This document shows, one piece after another, positions 23,423 through 33,373 of a stretch of 35,635 bases of DNA. The position numbers were made by a program, and so were the translations under genes. The notes under the pieces were generated by a model, which was not told where the DNA came from, ran no database searches, and was given only the letters and a program-made list of their open reading frames with translations. The stretch covers positions 1 to 35,635 of the forward strand of contig WQZK01000003.1 in NCBI GenBank assembly GCA_009780765.1, in the 5' to 3' direction. Position 1 is the first letter of the stretch; every line of letters starts with the position of its first letter. Source of the DNA: Defluviitaleaceae bacterium. GTDB taxonomy: Bacteria; Bacillota; Clostridia; Lachnospirales; UBA5962.

Positions 23423-26400
23423 TTAAAAATCAAACTCAAAATCCTGATTCACATTCCTTAACATTAACTCTTGATGTATTTGTAAAATAAGCTTATTCGG
23501 ATTATTAATAAGATTTTCTAACAATAAAATATACTGGTTAAGAATTTCTTGTGCAATGTCATTTTCACAAACATTTTCTTTATAATGCAATTCTATTTTT
23601 ACTGTATCAGATTTTTGTATTATCATAAGAAATATATCCGCAGGAATAGGGCTGTAAACTTCTGCATTGTTAACAATAAAGTCCGAGTCGTGTATTATGG
23701 TTTCTGGATAGTTTTCAAATATAAACAAATTTAATGGTAATGTAGCATACATAGGTACAATATCATATGAAGTTTCGCCTATAACATTATTAATTTGCTT
23801 ATAAATATCATACAAGTTTTTTGTACATTCAATAAATGTTTTATCCTTTGCTTTAGTAGTTCTTATCGGAATTGTTTTAATAAAATACCCCACCGTACTC
23901 TCTATCCCCTCAAACGAATGAGGGCGCCCTGCATGCACAACATGATAAACAATATCGTCTGTATAGCCTATCATTTGCAGTAAAATGCCCCATACAGATT
24001 CATACACAATATTAATACTTATGTTTCTTTGTTGTGCAAATTCATTGCATTTATGATGTATTAAAGAATCTAGTAAGCTAAAGTGCACTGCTTCGTTACC
24101 TTTGTCTTTAATAGTAGAATTTATAGGTAATACTTCTTTTGCACTATATTTATCCAAAAGTGTAAACCAAAATTCTTTTGCTTTATATCGATTTATACTC
24201 TTTTCTTGTTTAATGTAGTTATAGTACCCCTTATCTTCTAAAGCCTGATAAGACTTGCCTGCCCAATATTCATTATAAAACTGATGCCAATCTTTAAGTA
24301 AAACTTGAATACTCCACCCATCAATAGAAATGTGATGAAAGCTCCAAATAAGCCTTGCTGTTTTTTCGCCTGTAATAATAACACATAAGCGTAGCGGCAA
24401 CCCATTTTCTAAATCAAATTGCAAGGTTTTATCCTTTAGAACAATTTCATTAATTCGTGCTTCTTGTTCAACATCTGTAAACTTAGTAAAATCGAAATAT
24501 GAAATGGGTAAATTAAATTTATCTTGTACCTTTTGTTTTATTTCACCATGCAAATCTTTGTATATAGAAATACGCAACATGATATGTTTATGCATTAATT
24601 GATTTAAGCAGTATGACATGCAATCTAGCGTAAACCTGCCTTGCATAGTTAAAATATATTGAACTAAATAGTTAGTATTGTCAGGGCTAAGCAAATACTG
24701 GGTGTATATTTCGCTTTGCTGTAAAGATAAGGAAAACGCTTTGCTTTCATCATCAACCTCTACCTTACTAATTTTGCTTTCGCAATGATATATTACATCT
24801 AAAAGACTTTGCTTAAAGCACTTTATCAAAGACTCCATTGAGTCTTCTAGGTACATCTTTTTGTTGTAATCTATATATATTTTTAGCTTATTATCATCAA
24901 TTAAGCCAGTAATACAAATTGGTGCTATTCTCTTATTCCCTTTTTGAGTCATACTACCCAAATCGCAATCGGACCACTTAAACATAGAATTGTTATAATT
25001 ATCAAACTGCCCAAGATAGTTAAAAGATATTTCTGCACTATTTAAATCTTGCAACCCACCTTCTTCCTTCAAATACGAATATATTCCATACCCTATGCCC
25101 TGATTGGGAATATTGCTTAAAGATTGCTTTGTAGAATATATCTGCCCTTCAATATTATCTTCTTGCTGTATTTTTAAACAAATAGGGTACATGCAAGTAA
25201 ACCACCCAACCGTGCGTGATAAATTTATTTCCCTACCTAAAACATTATTTAGCCTGCCATGGCCTTCTAAAAGTATCATCTTATTGGAAATAGAATATTC
25301 GCGATTTATGGTTATTGCGAGGGCTGTAAGTAGTAGTTCGTTAAAATTTGTTTCATAAGCTGCATTAGCACCTTTTAAAAATAGATTTGTTTCATCTCTC
25401 GACAATGAAGTTTCTACTAATTTACTATCCTCAACATTGTTTTCAATACCGTCGTATCTTGTTATTAAAGTATCATTCCATTGTTGGTTTCTCCAGAAAT
25501 AATCATCTTGAAAATCAACTTCGTACTGCAATTTACTAAAATCTTGAAACGACAAGGTCTTGCCCTGCAACTTCATTGGTTGATTGTTAATTTTCTGCAT
25601 ATACAGCTGGTAAAGGTCTTCAATTATTATACGCCATGAAACAGCATCAACTATTAGGTGGTGTGCTATACAAACAAGGTAATCACCTTTGTTTGTATGG
25701 TAAAGTATAAACTTACAAAGCGGAGCATTGTATATATTAAGCGTTGATTGCTCTTTATCTGCTTCACGATTAATTACATCCATTTCGTCACCATAAGGCA
25801 CATCTCTATATTTTAATATATCTTGTGGTGCCTCATCTTCCGAATACCGCTGCATTATAATACCGTTTTGCTTTACAAATTTAAGCCTTAAAGCATCATG
25901 ATAGTTATAAATATATCTAATACACTCATTAAGATATTTATAGTCAAGCTTGTCTTTTGAATAAAGTGCAATTGACTGATTCCAGCGATTAAGGTTTATA
26001 TGCCTCATTGAAAAAAAGTACTTTTGTATAGGAGTTAGGTTAAATTTATCAAACGAAACGTTAGAACTATACATAGTTCTAGGAACTACTCGCTTTGATA
26101 GAGAACGAATTGTAGGGCACTGGTATAAATCATTTATTTTAACATCATAGTCAAATTTCATAAGCCTAGAAGACATTTGAAGAGCTTTTATAGAATCTCC
26201 TCCGGCTTTAAAGAAATTTGTATCAATATCAATTTTACATGATAGCAACTGCTGCCAAATATCTAAGAGTATCTTTTCTTTTTCGCTCAATAAGTAATTT
26301 GTTGTATCTTCTATCTGCAAATATGATTTTGAAATAATATTTTCTAACTCAGAATAATCAACCTTTCCTCTTTCAGTAGTTGGTATGTTATCAACAACTA

Positions 26401-29158
26401 AAATCATCTCTGGAGTCATGTATTCTGGTAGTAGGTTTTTTATAAAAATCTTAAATTTTTCTAAATCAAACATATTATTTGCAATTACTATAAATAATAC
26501 AAGTTTTTGTGCCAAACTAACTATCGCAATTGAATTTAAAACATATTGATAAAGTTTTGCCGTTTCTTGTATTTCCGATAATTCTACGCGATACCCTCGA
26601 ACTTTTACTTGACTATCCTTTCTGCAAATATAATATAGCTCACGCTTTTCATCAAAAACACCATAATCACCAGTAAAATACTTCATAGAATCTGAACGAA
26701 TAAACTTTTTATTTGTTAGCCCTGCATCACTGCAATAACCCAACCCAACATTTACGCCTTTAGCTATAATTTCTCCTGGAAATCCATCAGGTTGTAAGGT
26801 TTTGCCTAACCCTTCTATAAGTATCCTATTATTTACAATTGCACACCCAATAGGTGCTAAGCCTTCGCTTATGTTTTTACAATCAAATATTTTGGTAGAA
26901 ATAACATGAGTTTCGCTTGGACCATAGTGGTTATGCAAACGAATATCACTATTTTTAAGATAATTAGCTAATGCTTTACTAATGCTAAGCTGCTCTCCCG
27001 CAACAACAATGTTTTTAACATTTTTCGGGATTAAATTTAAGTAACTATCATTAGTGCTTAATTGGTTAAAAAATGCAGTTGGAAAAAACAAAGTATCAAT
27101 TCCATGCTCTGCTACTTTTGCCATTAATGCCTCAGGGTCTTTTTTTGTTCTTTCATCCAAAATCACTAATGTTCCACCATCATTAAGGGTAGCAAAAATT
27201 TCTTGATAACAAACATCAAATTCAGAATTTGCATACTGAGAAACAGTTCCATTCAAAATTAAATCATCTTTATAATTTTGATGATAAATTAAATTATTTA
27301 TTGTTCTATATGGAACAATAACGCCTTTTGGTTTACCGCTGGTTCCAGATGTGTAAACTATATATAACGGCGAATCTTCATCTATTGGCTGTATATAGCT
27401 AGTTTCACGGTTATTAAAATGTGAAACGTTATTTATATCTATTGCCAAAATTTCAGTATTTTTTTCTAGTACATAAGCTAATCTATCAGTCATTTGGTTA
27501 TATAAAACATCGCTACAACCGCAGTCATTTAAAATATAGCTTATTCTATCTTGAGGCCCTTTAGGATCTATACACACAAATGGTCGCCCTGATTTTACAA
27601 CTGCTAAGACTGAAACAATAAAATCAACCGAACGTTCTATAACAATTGCAATGGCACTATTATCATCTTTATAAATAGCTTTACATATATTCTCTGCCAT
27701 TTTATCTAGTTGGCTATACGTTATTGATCTTTCATTATCTACAACTGCCACTTTGTCGCCTTTACTTAAAGTAGCCAGAGTGTTATAATTTTTATGCCAA
27801 TTTTTTTTATTGTTTTTAGTTATAGCTTCATCTGAAGCACATTGTCTTATATCTAATTCATTAATACACGTATTAAAGTTAGACAAGCCTTTAATGCACA
27901 TTGAAACAAAGCACTCTAAGAATTGATTAATTTGAAAATTTGTATATACATTTCCATTATAAATCAGCCTAACCACTAGCCCATCACTTCTAGGAGTTAA
28001 AATTAAGTTAAAATCATAATTTGTTTGCTCGAAAAGCTCTTGAGTTTCGACCTTAAAATAAGAATCTACAGGCATACTAGCTGTTGGATAATTTTCAAAA
28101 ACATACAAAAACCTTATTAAATCCGTATCACTATTTTGCAACTTTTTAATTCTATCAAGACCAACGTGTGCATTTTCTCTAGATACAACACTTTCATTGT
28201 TTAAGCTTATCATTCGTTCAAGCAATGTTTCTTTAATACCTTTTACCCTAACAGGAATTGTGTTAATAAGTAGCCCCACAATTTTATTAGCATTTTCAAA
28301 AGAAATTTCGCGCCCTGATGTTACCTCACCAAATACCAAATCCTCTGATAAAACAAATTGTTGAAGTATTACGCTAAAAATAACTTTTAGATACGAATTT
28401 ATGGTACATTTTTGATTATTTACAGATTTGCAAATAAGTCCCCAATCTTCGGCATTAATAACAGCTTCAATTTCTGCTGTATTATCAACATTACCCTTAT
28501 TTTTCTGAAATACATATGCCGAATTAAACATATTATCTTCATAACTTTTAAGATAATTTTCCCAATAATTAAGGCTATTTTTAACATCTAATGTATCAAT
28601 CCACTCTACATAGTCGGAATACGAAATTTCCTTCTGCATATTACATTCAGTATTGCTAATCTTTGCAAGGTATGTATGTAAGAGAGTATTAAGTAAAATC
28701 ATTGTGCTCCACCCATCTAAAATAACATGATGATAAGTAAACACTATTTGAAATTTATTCTCCTCGTTTATTATAATGCAAACACGAAAAAGCGAATCTT
28801 CAGAAATATCACAAATTTTTTGCTTTTCAGATTTTATTATTTCTCGGCTTTTTTCGCTGTGGTCTAAAATATCTACTTCCTGTAAACCGTGTACACACAA
28901 AGGAATCTTTCTATCTTGGTAAACAACTCTTCGTGGTATATTGAGTTTTTTGTATAAAATATTAGATCGCAAAGCTTCATATTGCAAAGACAAATCTTCT
29001 AATGCCTTTTCTAAATAACTAATTATAATTTGCCCTTTAATATGAAATACAATTTGCTCCACATAAGTTCCTTGTATTTCTGACTTTAATGAATGAAACA
29101 ATATTCCATTTTGAGTTGATGTTAAATTACAAATACTTTGAATTTTTTTATTTTCCAT
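23423..29158 (-). CDS. NRPS protein 2: C-A-T-E-C, Pro-like code
   Basis: About 1911 residues. C domain (1-440): NLTSTQNGILFHSL and YVEQ, the DCL-type opening, with HHVILDG (143-149). A domain (about 460-945): A3 YTSGTSGKPKG, A5 HYGPSET, A7 YFTGD, A8 RKDSQVKVRGYR. The pocket code by hand is D-V-Q-L-V-A-H-V-I-K, close to the Pro code DVQLIAHVVK of gramicidin S/tyrocidine synthetases. T domain: NFFKAGGDSIKAL with Ser989, the GGDS form found before E domains. E domain (about 1040-1465): HHLIVDAVSWR (from 1166), EGHGR, RTVGWFTCMYP, PNQGIGYG and FNYLGQ, so apparently active. A second, DCL-like C domain (about 1475-1911, HHISIDG at 1608) ends the protein. Start: ATG 29158 behind AGGTG; GTG 29167 is less supported. 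Confidence 0.94.
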   Translation of the reverse strand: MENKKIQSICNLTSTQNGILFHSLKSEIQGTYVEQIVFHIKGQIIISYLEKALEDLSLQYEALRSNILYKKLNIPRRVVYQDRKIPLCVHGLQEVDILDHSEKSREIIKSEKQKICDISEDSLFRVCIIINEENKFQIVFTYHHVILDGWSTMILLNTLLHTYLAKISNTECNMQKEISYSDYVEWIDTLDVKNSLNYWENYLKSYEDNMFNSAYVFQKNKGNVDNTAEIEAVINAEDWGLICKSVNNQKCTINSYLKVIFSVILQQFVLSEDLVFGEVTSGREISFENANKIVGLLINTIPVRVKGIKETLLERMISLNNESVVSRENAHVGLDRIKKLQNSDTDLIRFLYVFENYPTASMPVDSYFKVETQELFEQTNYDFNLILTPRSDGLVVRLIYNGNVYTNFQINQFLECFVSMCIKGLSNFNTCINELDIRQCASDEAITKNNKKNWHKNYNTLATLSKGDKVAVVDNERSITYSQLDKMAENICKAIYKDDNSAIAIVIERSVDFIVSVLAVVKSGRPFVCIDPKGPQDRISYILNDCGCSDVLYNQMTDRLAYVLEKNTEILAIDINNVSHFNNRETSYIQPIDEDSPLYIVYTSGTSGKPKGVIVPYRTINNLIYHQNYKDDLILNGTVSQYANSEFDVCYQEIFATLNDGGTLVILDERTKKDPEALMAKVAEHGIDTLFFPTAFFNQLSTNDSYLNLIPKNVKNIVVAGEQLSISKALANYLKNSDIRLHNHYGPSETHVISTKIFDCKNISEGLAPIGCAIVNNRILIEGLGKTLQPDGFPGEIIAKGVNVGLGYCSDAGLTNKKFIRSDSMKYFTGDYGVFDEKRELYYICRKDSQVKVRGYRVELSEIQETAKLYQYVLNSIAIVSLAQKLVLFIVIANNMFDLEKFKIFIKNLLPEYMTPEMILVVDNIPTTERGKVDYSELENIISKSYLQIEDTTNYLLSEKEKILLDIWQQLLSCKIDIDTNFFKAGGDSIKALQMSSRLMKFDYDVKINDLYQCPTIRSLSKRVVPRTMYSSNVSFDKFNLTPIQKYFFSMRHINLNRWNQSIALYSKDKLDYKYLNECIRYIYNYHDALRLKFVKQNGIIMQRYSEDEAPQDILKYRDVPYGDEMDVINREADKEQSTLNIYNAPLCKFILYHTNKGDYLVCIAHHLIVDAVSWRIIIEDLYQLYMQKINNQPMKLQGKTLSFQDFSKLQYEVDFQDDYFWRNQQWNDTLITRYDGIENNVEDSKLVETSLSRDETNLFLKGANAAYETNFNELLLTALAITINREYSISNKMILLEGHGRLNNVLGREINLSRTVGWFTCMYPICLKIQQEDNIEGQIYSTKQSLSNIPNQGIGYGIYSYLKEEGGLQDLNSAEISFNYLGQFDNYNNSMFKWSDCDLGSMTQKGNKRIAPICITGLIDDNKLKIYIDYNKKMYLEDSMESLIKCFKQSLLDVIYHCESKISKVEVDDESKAFSLSLQQSEIYTQYLLSPDNTNYLVQYILTMQGRFTLDCMSYCLNQLMHKHIMLRISIYKDLHGEIKQKVQDKFNLPISYFDFTKFTDVEQEARINEIVLKDKTLQFDLENGLPLRLCVIITGEKTARLIWSFHHISIDGWSIQVLLKDWHQFYNEYWAGKSYQALEDKGYYNYIKQEKSINRYKAKEFWFTLLDKYSAKEVLPINSTIKDKGNEAVHFSLLDSLIHHKCNEFAQQRNISINIVYESVWGILLQMIGYTDDIVYHVVHAGRPHSFEGIESTVGYFIKTIPIRTTKAKDKTFIECTKNLYDIYKQINNVIGETSYDIVPMYATLPLNLFIFENYPETIIHDSDFIVNNAEVYSPIPADIFLMIIQKSDTVKIELHYKENVCENDIAQEILNQYILLLENLINNPNKLILQIHQELMLRNVNQDFEFDF

Positions 29159-29230
29159 AAATGTCACCTGCTTTAAGCGTTGATATTGTACAATATACTA
29201 TAAATTTAAAAATTAATATGACTAAGTTTA

Positions 29231-32200
29231 TTACGATAAAATTTCTTTAATATCTTCAATATCTTCATCAGATAAATTGTTTATTTTTACACCTAAATGC
29301 TTAAAATTATCTATTTCTTTATAATCATCTAAAGCATTTTCACATATTTGCCGAAGTGTACTTATAACTTCTATCGGAATATATCTCTCATCATAAGAAA
29401 CTGATAAAGTCCAATGCCTTTCATCTAACACCTCGTATAATTGTAATGGCGTTAAATCATAATTTGCAATTCGAATATCTGACATAATTATATTATTTCC
29501 CCGCCTAGCATCACTGTTAATAGAAACATAATTTGATAATAACACTAGTGCTCCATTGCTATCAGGTAATATAACCGATAATTCAGTATCTTTTTTTAAC
29601 AGTTCGCAACTACTAGCTTTAAAAATATTAGATGCTCTCCCAAGTACATGACCTTTAAAGCTATTCTGCTTTTCTAAATAAATATTAAAGTTAAAATTGT
29701 TGCTGTTAAAACTATGTCTTAAAAGCTTAACTAACAACATATGTCTTCTGTCATCATTAAAGATAAATGATGTTTCATAATCATCAAGTGAAATTACAAT
29801 ATTTTCTTTTGCATAATTAAACGCCTGCACTGCTTTTTTTAAAACAATACTTTTATTTTCTTCTCCTACTTGCTTTAATGCACTTTGATACTGAACCATA
29901 CTTTGCTCTTCTAATGCAACCTTACCTAAGTAAGCACTTACCCTATCCATTAGCTTACAACGCAAATACACCATAGATTGCAAATCTATAATTGCCGTAT
30001 TAAAATAAAAATGAATAATTATTTTATTTTCATCTTGAGTTATAAGCACTTTGCATAGAGTTTCATTTGATTTAAAAGTTTCACAAAGCGTTTTATCAAT
30101 CTTATCTAAATCTGTTTCTTGTAAGTGTATTATTTTTAGGGCATTTGTAGGTTCCTGCATACTATTAAAGTATATAAGATTTTTTGCATTTATCTTAACT
30201 ACACTACATAAAAAAAAGTCATGCTCAATTACAATAGAATTTATTGCATCTTCTATCGTCACTACGTCTAAACCTTCGAAAGCGACTCTTAAAACATGAT
30301 AATTATGAGGATGATTTTTCAAAAAATAATCTTGTATAGGGCTTATACTGCTGTAACCTTCATCACGAACTTCAGTAATTAATTTAAACATCCTACCTGC
30401 TATTCCCTCTATCGTTTGCATTTGAAAAATATCACGTAGATTCAATCTATATCCATTTTTTTCTATTTCGTTCTTTAGCTGCATAGCCTTAATAGAGTCT
30501 CCACCGCAATAGTAAAAATTACTATTTCTATCAACATTTTCAATGTTTAATATCCTTACAAAAATATCTGCAAGTATAATTTCTTCCTCAGTTTCTGGTA
30601 AAGCAGTTATTGCAACTTCATTAGGTACTGCTTGCTTATCATCAAATATTTTCCATAGAGCCTCTTCATCTAATTTTCCGCTTGAACGATACGCAAATTC
30701 ATCTACAAAACAGAATTTATCCGGTATCATATAAATTGGCAAATAATCGGCTATAAATTTATGTAAAATATCAACTTCTACTAAATTTTTGCCTTGATAG
30801 AAAGCTACAATTTCGCTATTTAAGTTATTATCATTGCGAGTCAAAACACATGCAAAATCTATTCCAACATATTGTTCGATTACAGATGCGATTTCTTCAA
30901 GTTCAATTCTTCGACCATTAATTTTTACCTGCTTATCTTTCCTACCTAAAAATATGAGTTCATTATCAAATGTATATCTTGCATAATCTCCTGTAAGGTA
31001 ATACCTTTCGCCATCTATAAAAATAAATTTTTCACTTGTAAGCTTAGGTTGACTAAGGTAGCCATCTGCAAGCCCCTCTCCAGAGATACATATTTGACCA
31101 ATCGCACCAATTGGAACTTTGCCTTTTTCATCATTAATTAACACAATACTTGTGTTGCTTATAGGTTTTCCTAGCGAAACAGAGCTTGTATAACTTTTAT
31201 TTATATCATAACGCTCTATCATGCAGCCAATAGTTGCTTCTGCTGGCCCATACTCATTATAAATACTTACTTTTTGCTCCAAACCATCATATATTTGCCT
31301 TGCAACATTAGTTTTAAAATTTTCGCCACCTACTATCATTGTTTCGATAGCACAGTTACTTAATTCCTCTTTACTTAAGTTACTAAGAACTAAATTAATA
31401 TGTGTTGGTGTTAATTTTATTAAATTAGTATGCGGCTCTTTAAATATTTTTATAATGCTGTCTGCACTGTTCATATAATCGTATAAGGCAATGCAATTGC
31501 CACTAACAAGAGGTAAAAAAATTGATGTAAATGACAAATCAAACGAAACCGATGTAAAAAACGGCATAATGTATTTACGCTTGTAAGATAAATATGTGTT
31601 AATTGCCCAATTTATATAATTTGTCATAGCCTTTATTGATATAGTAATCCCTTTAGGCTTTCCAGTTGTCCCTGATGTAAAAACAATATAAAGTGGACTG
31701 CAACCATCTCTTGTAACCCAGTTAAAATTTTCTGTTTCTTTTTTATAATCAATTGCGTTAATATTCCAACTAGTGCATATAAATTCACAGTGGTCTTTAT
31801 CTGTAAATACCCCTACAGTTTCAGACTGAGCAAGCATTTCATTTATACGTTTGCTAACAGTATCTTTATCTATCAACAAAAATACAGCACCTATTTTAAT
31901 AATGGCCAGTAAAACATATATAAATTCTAGCGAGCTATCCATATATATGGCAATAACTTTATTCTTGTAATTACCTTGCATCATAAGCCAATTTGCTATT
32001 TTATTAGATTCTGTATCTAAATCTTTAAATTTAGATGTTTTGTTTTTAAAAAGCAGTGCAGTTTCATTGCGAAAACTTTCCATCGCCCTTTTTAGTAATG
32101 ATATTATATCTTCTGAATATTCCTTTACTTCTGCATGATATTTGGCTAAACTATTTTTTGTAATCCAATTATCAATAAAGTGATTTAAAGTGATTTCTTC

Positions 32201-33361
32201 GTCATACGAACATAGCAGATGATCAATAATACTTATATAGCTTTCTGATATACTTTCTATAGAAGATTTTGCAAATAAAGCGGTACAATATTCAAATTGA
32301 ATAATGGCCTTCTCTTCAAATCTTTGTATAAAAATTGACAAATCATATTTTGAATTTCTATGTTTAAGCTGATATGGAATAAAGGTCAATTCATCAATTT
32401 TAAATTTATCTATATAATCGGCACTATACTCTATCATCGTATCAAATATTGCATTTCTACTAAGATCTCTTATATAATTTCGGTCTTTTATTAATTCTTC
32501 AAACGGATAAGCCTGATGTTTAAATGCACTTAAGCTTGATACACGAATCATTTCAATTGCTTGTTTTAAAGTTTTACTTTCTATAACTTCCGCCAAAATT
32601 GGAACAGAATTAATAAATGGCCCAAAAATATTTTGTCCTTGTTTGTTGTATCGCCCTTTAACAGGTGTGCCAATAACAAAAGATGTTTGTCCTGTATAAA
32701 CTCTTAATAAAAGATAATACACAAATAAAAAAAACATGAACGGAGTAAGTTTGTGTTTATAACAAAACTCCGTCACTTTATCTAAAGATTCTTTGGAAAT
32801 ATCTTTGTCTATTAAGCCTCCATTTGGATCAAATACTGATTTTCTTGTATAATCTAAAGGAATATCTAAGATAGGTAGCTTACGTGGCAAATAGCTATGC
32901 CAAAAATCTTTTAGTTGCAAAATTTGTTTATCATCTACATTTTGATTTAAATGTAGCATATAATCATAATAGCTCTCCTTATTTTCAGATAACCTAAACC
33001 CTTGCCATAAATCTAAAAACTCCTTAAGGATCAACTGCATTGAAGCACCATCGCATATTATATGGTGAACATCAAATACTATGTAATAATCTTCTTCTGA
33101 TTCTTGAAAAAGAGCAACGCGAAATAACGAAGGATTATCAAGGCTAAACGGCCTAATAAATTTATTAAGCGAAGCTTCACCCTCCCATGTAAAGCACTCT
33201 ATTTCAAAATCAACATAATTATTTATAATACAATATAATTCGTCATCTTCTATAACAAAGTGAGAGCGTAGTAGTTCATGCCTCTCTATTAGTATAGTTA
33301 ATATATTTTTAATTTTTTGTATTAGATTGCTATTATATACATCTAGCTTTATAGTATTCAT
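29231..33361 (-). CDS. NRPS protein 1: C-A-T-E* (first module, Asn-like code)
   Basis: 1376 residues. The C domain (1-400) lacks the first 35-40 residues, including the usual opening LSxAQ motif, but has FDVHHIICDGAS with His99, His100 and Asp104. A domain (430-900): A3 FTSGTTGKPKG (561-571), A5 NEYGPAEAT, A7 YYLTGD, A10 Lys896. The pocket code by hand is D-L-T-K-I-G-E-I-G-K, nearly the Asn code DLTKIGEVGK. T domain: NFYYCGGDSIKAM with Ser956, a GGDS form typical before E domains. Residues about 1003-1376 are an E-like domain that has lost its catalytic core: HFYFNTAIIDLQS stands where HHxxxDGVSWR should be, and EGHGR is missing. ATG 33361 has an AGAGG site, 12 bases after the radical SAM stop. 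Confidence 0.93.
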   Translation of the reverse strand: MNTIKLDVYNSNLIQKIKNILTILIERHELLRSHFVIEDDELYCIINNYVDFEIECFTWEGEASLNKFIRPFSLDNPSLFRVALFQESEEDYYIVFDVHHIICDGASMQLILKEFLDLWQGFRLSENKESYYDYMLHLNQNVDDKQILQLKDFWHSYLPRKLPILDIPLDYTRKSVFDPNGGLIDKDISKESLDKVTEFCYKHKLTPFMFFLFVYYLLLRVYTGQTSFVIGTPVKGRYNKQGQNIFGPFINSVPILAEVIESKTLKQAIEMIRVSSLSAFKHQAYPFEELIKDRNYIRDLSRNAIFDTMIEYSADYIDKFKIDELTFIPYQLKHRNSKYDLSIFIQRFEEKAIIQFEYCTALFAKSSIESISESYISIIDHLLCSYDEEITLNHFIDNWITKNSLAKYHAEVKEYSEDIISLLKRAMESFRNETALLFKNKTSKFKDLDTESNKIANWLMMQGNYKNKVIAIYMDSSLEFIYVLLAIIKIGAVFLLIDKDTVSKRINEMLAQSETVGVFTDKDHCEFICTSWNINAIDYKKETENFNWVTRDGCSPLYIVFTSGTTGKPKGITISIKAMTNYINWAINTYLSYKRKYIMPFFTSVSFDLSFTSIFLPLVSGNCIALYDYMNSADSIIKIFKEPHTNLIKLTPTHINLVLSNLSKEELSNCAIETMIVGGENFKTNVARQIYDGLEQKVSIYNEYGPAEATIGCMIERYDINKSYTSSVSLGKPISNTSIVLINDEKGKVPIGAIGQICISGEGLADGYLSQPKLTSEKFIFIDGERYYLTGDYARYTFDNELIFLGRKDKQVKINGRRIELEEIASVIEQYVGIDFACVLTRNDNNLNSEIVAFYQGKNLVEVDILHKFIADYLPIYMIPDKFCFVDEFAYRSSGKLDEEALWKIFDDKQAVPNEVAITALPETEEEIILADIFVRILNIENVDRNSNFYYCGGDSIKAMQLKNEIEKNGYRLNLRDIFQMQTIEGIAGRMFKLITEVRDEGYSSISPIQDYFLKNHPHNYHVLRVAFEGLDVVTIEDAINSIVIEHDFFLCSVVKINAKNLIYFNSMQEPTNALKIIHLQETDLDKIDKTLCETFKSNETLCKVLITQDENKIIIHFYFNTAIIDLQSMVYLRCKLMDRVSAYLGKVALEEQSMVQYQSALKQVGEENKSIVLKKAVQAFNYAKENIVISLDDYETSFIFNDDRRHMLLVKLLRHSFNSNNFNFNIYLEKQNSFKGHVLGRASNIFKASSCELLKKDTELSVILPDSNGALVLLSNYVSINSDARRGNNIIMSDIRIANYDLTPLQLYEVLDERHWTLSVSYDERYIPIEVISTLRQICENALDDYKEIDNFKHLGVKINNLSDEDIEDIKEILS

Positions 33362-33373
33362 ATATGAAACCTC

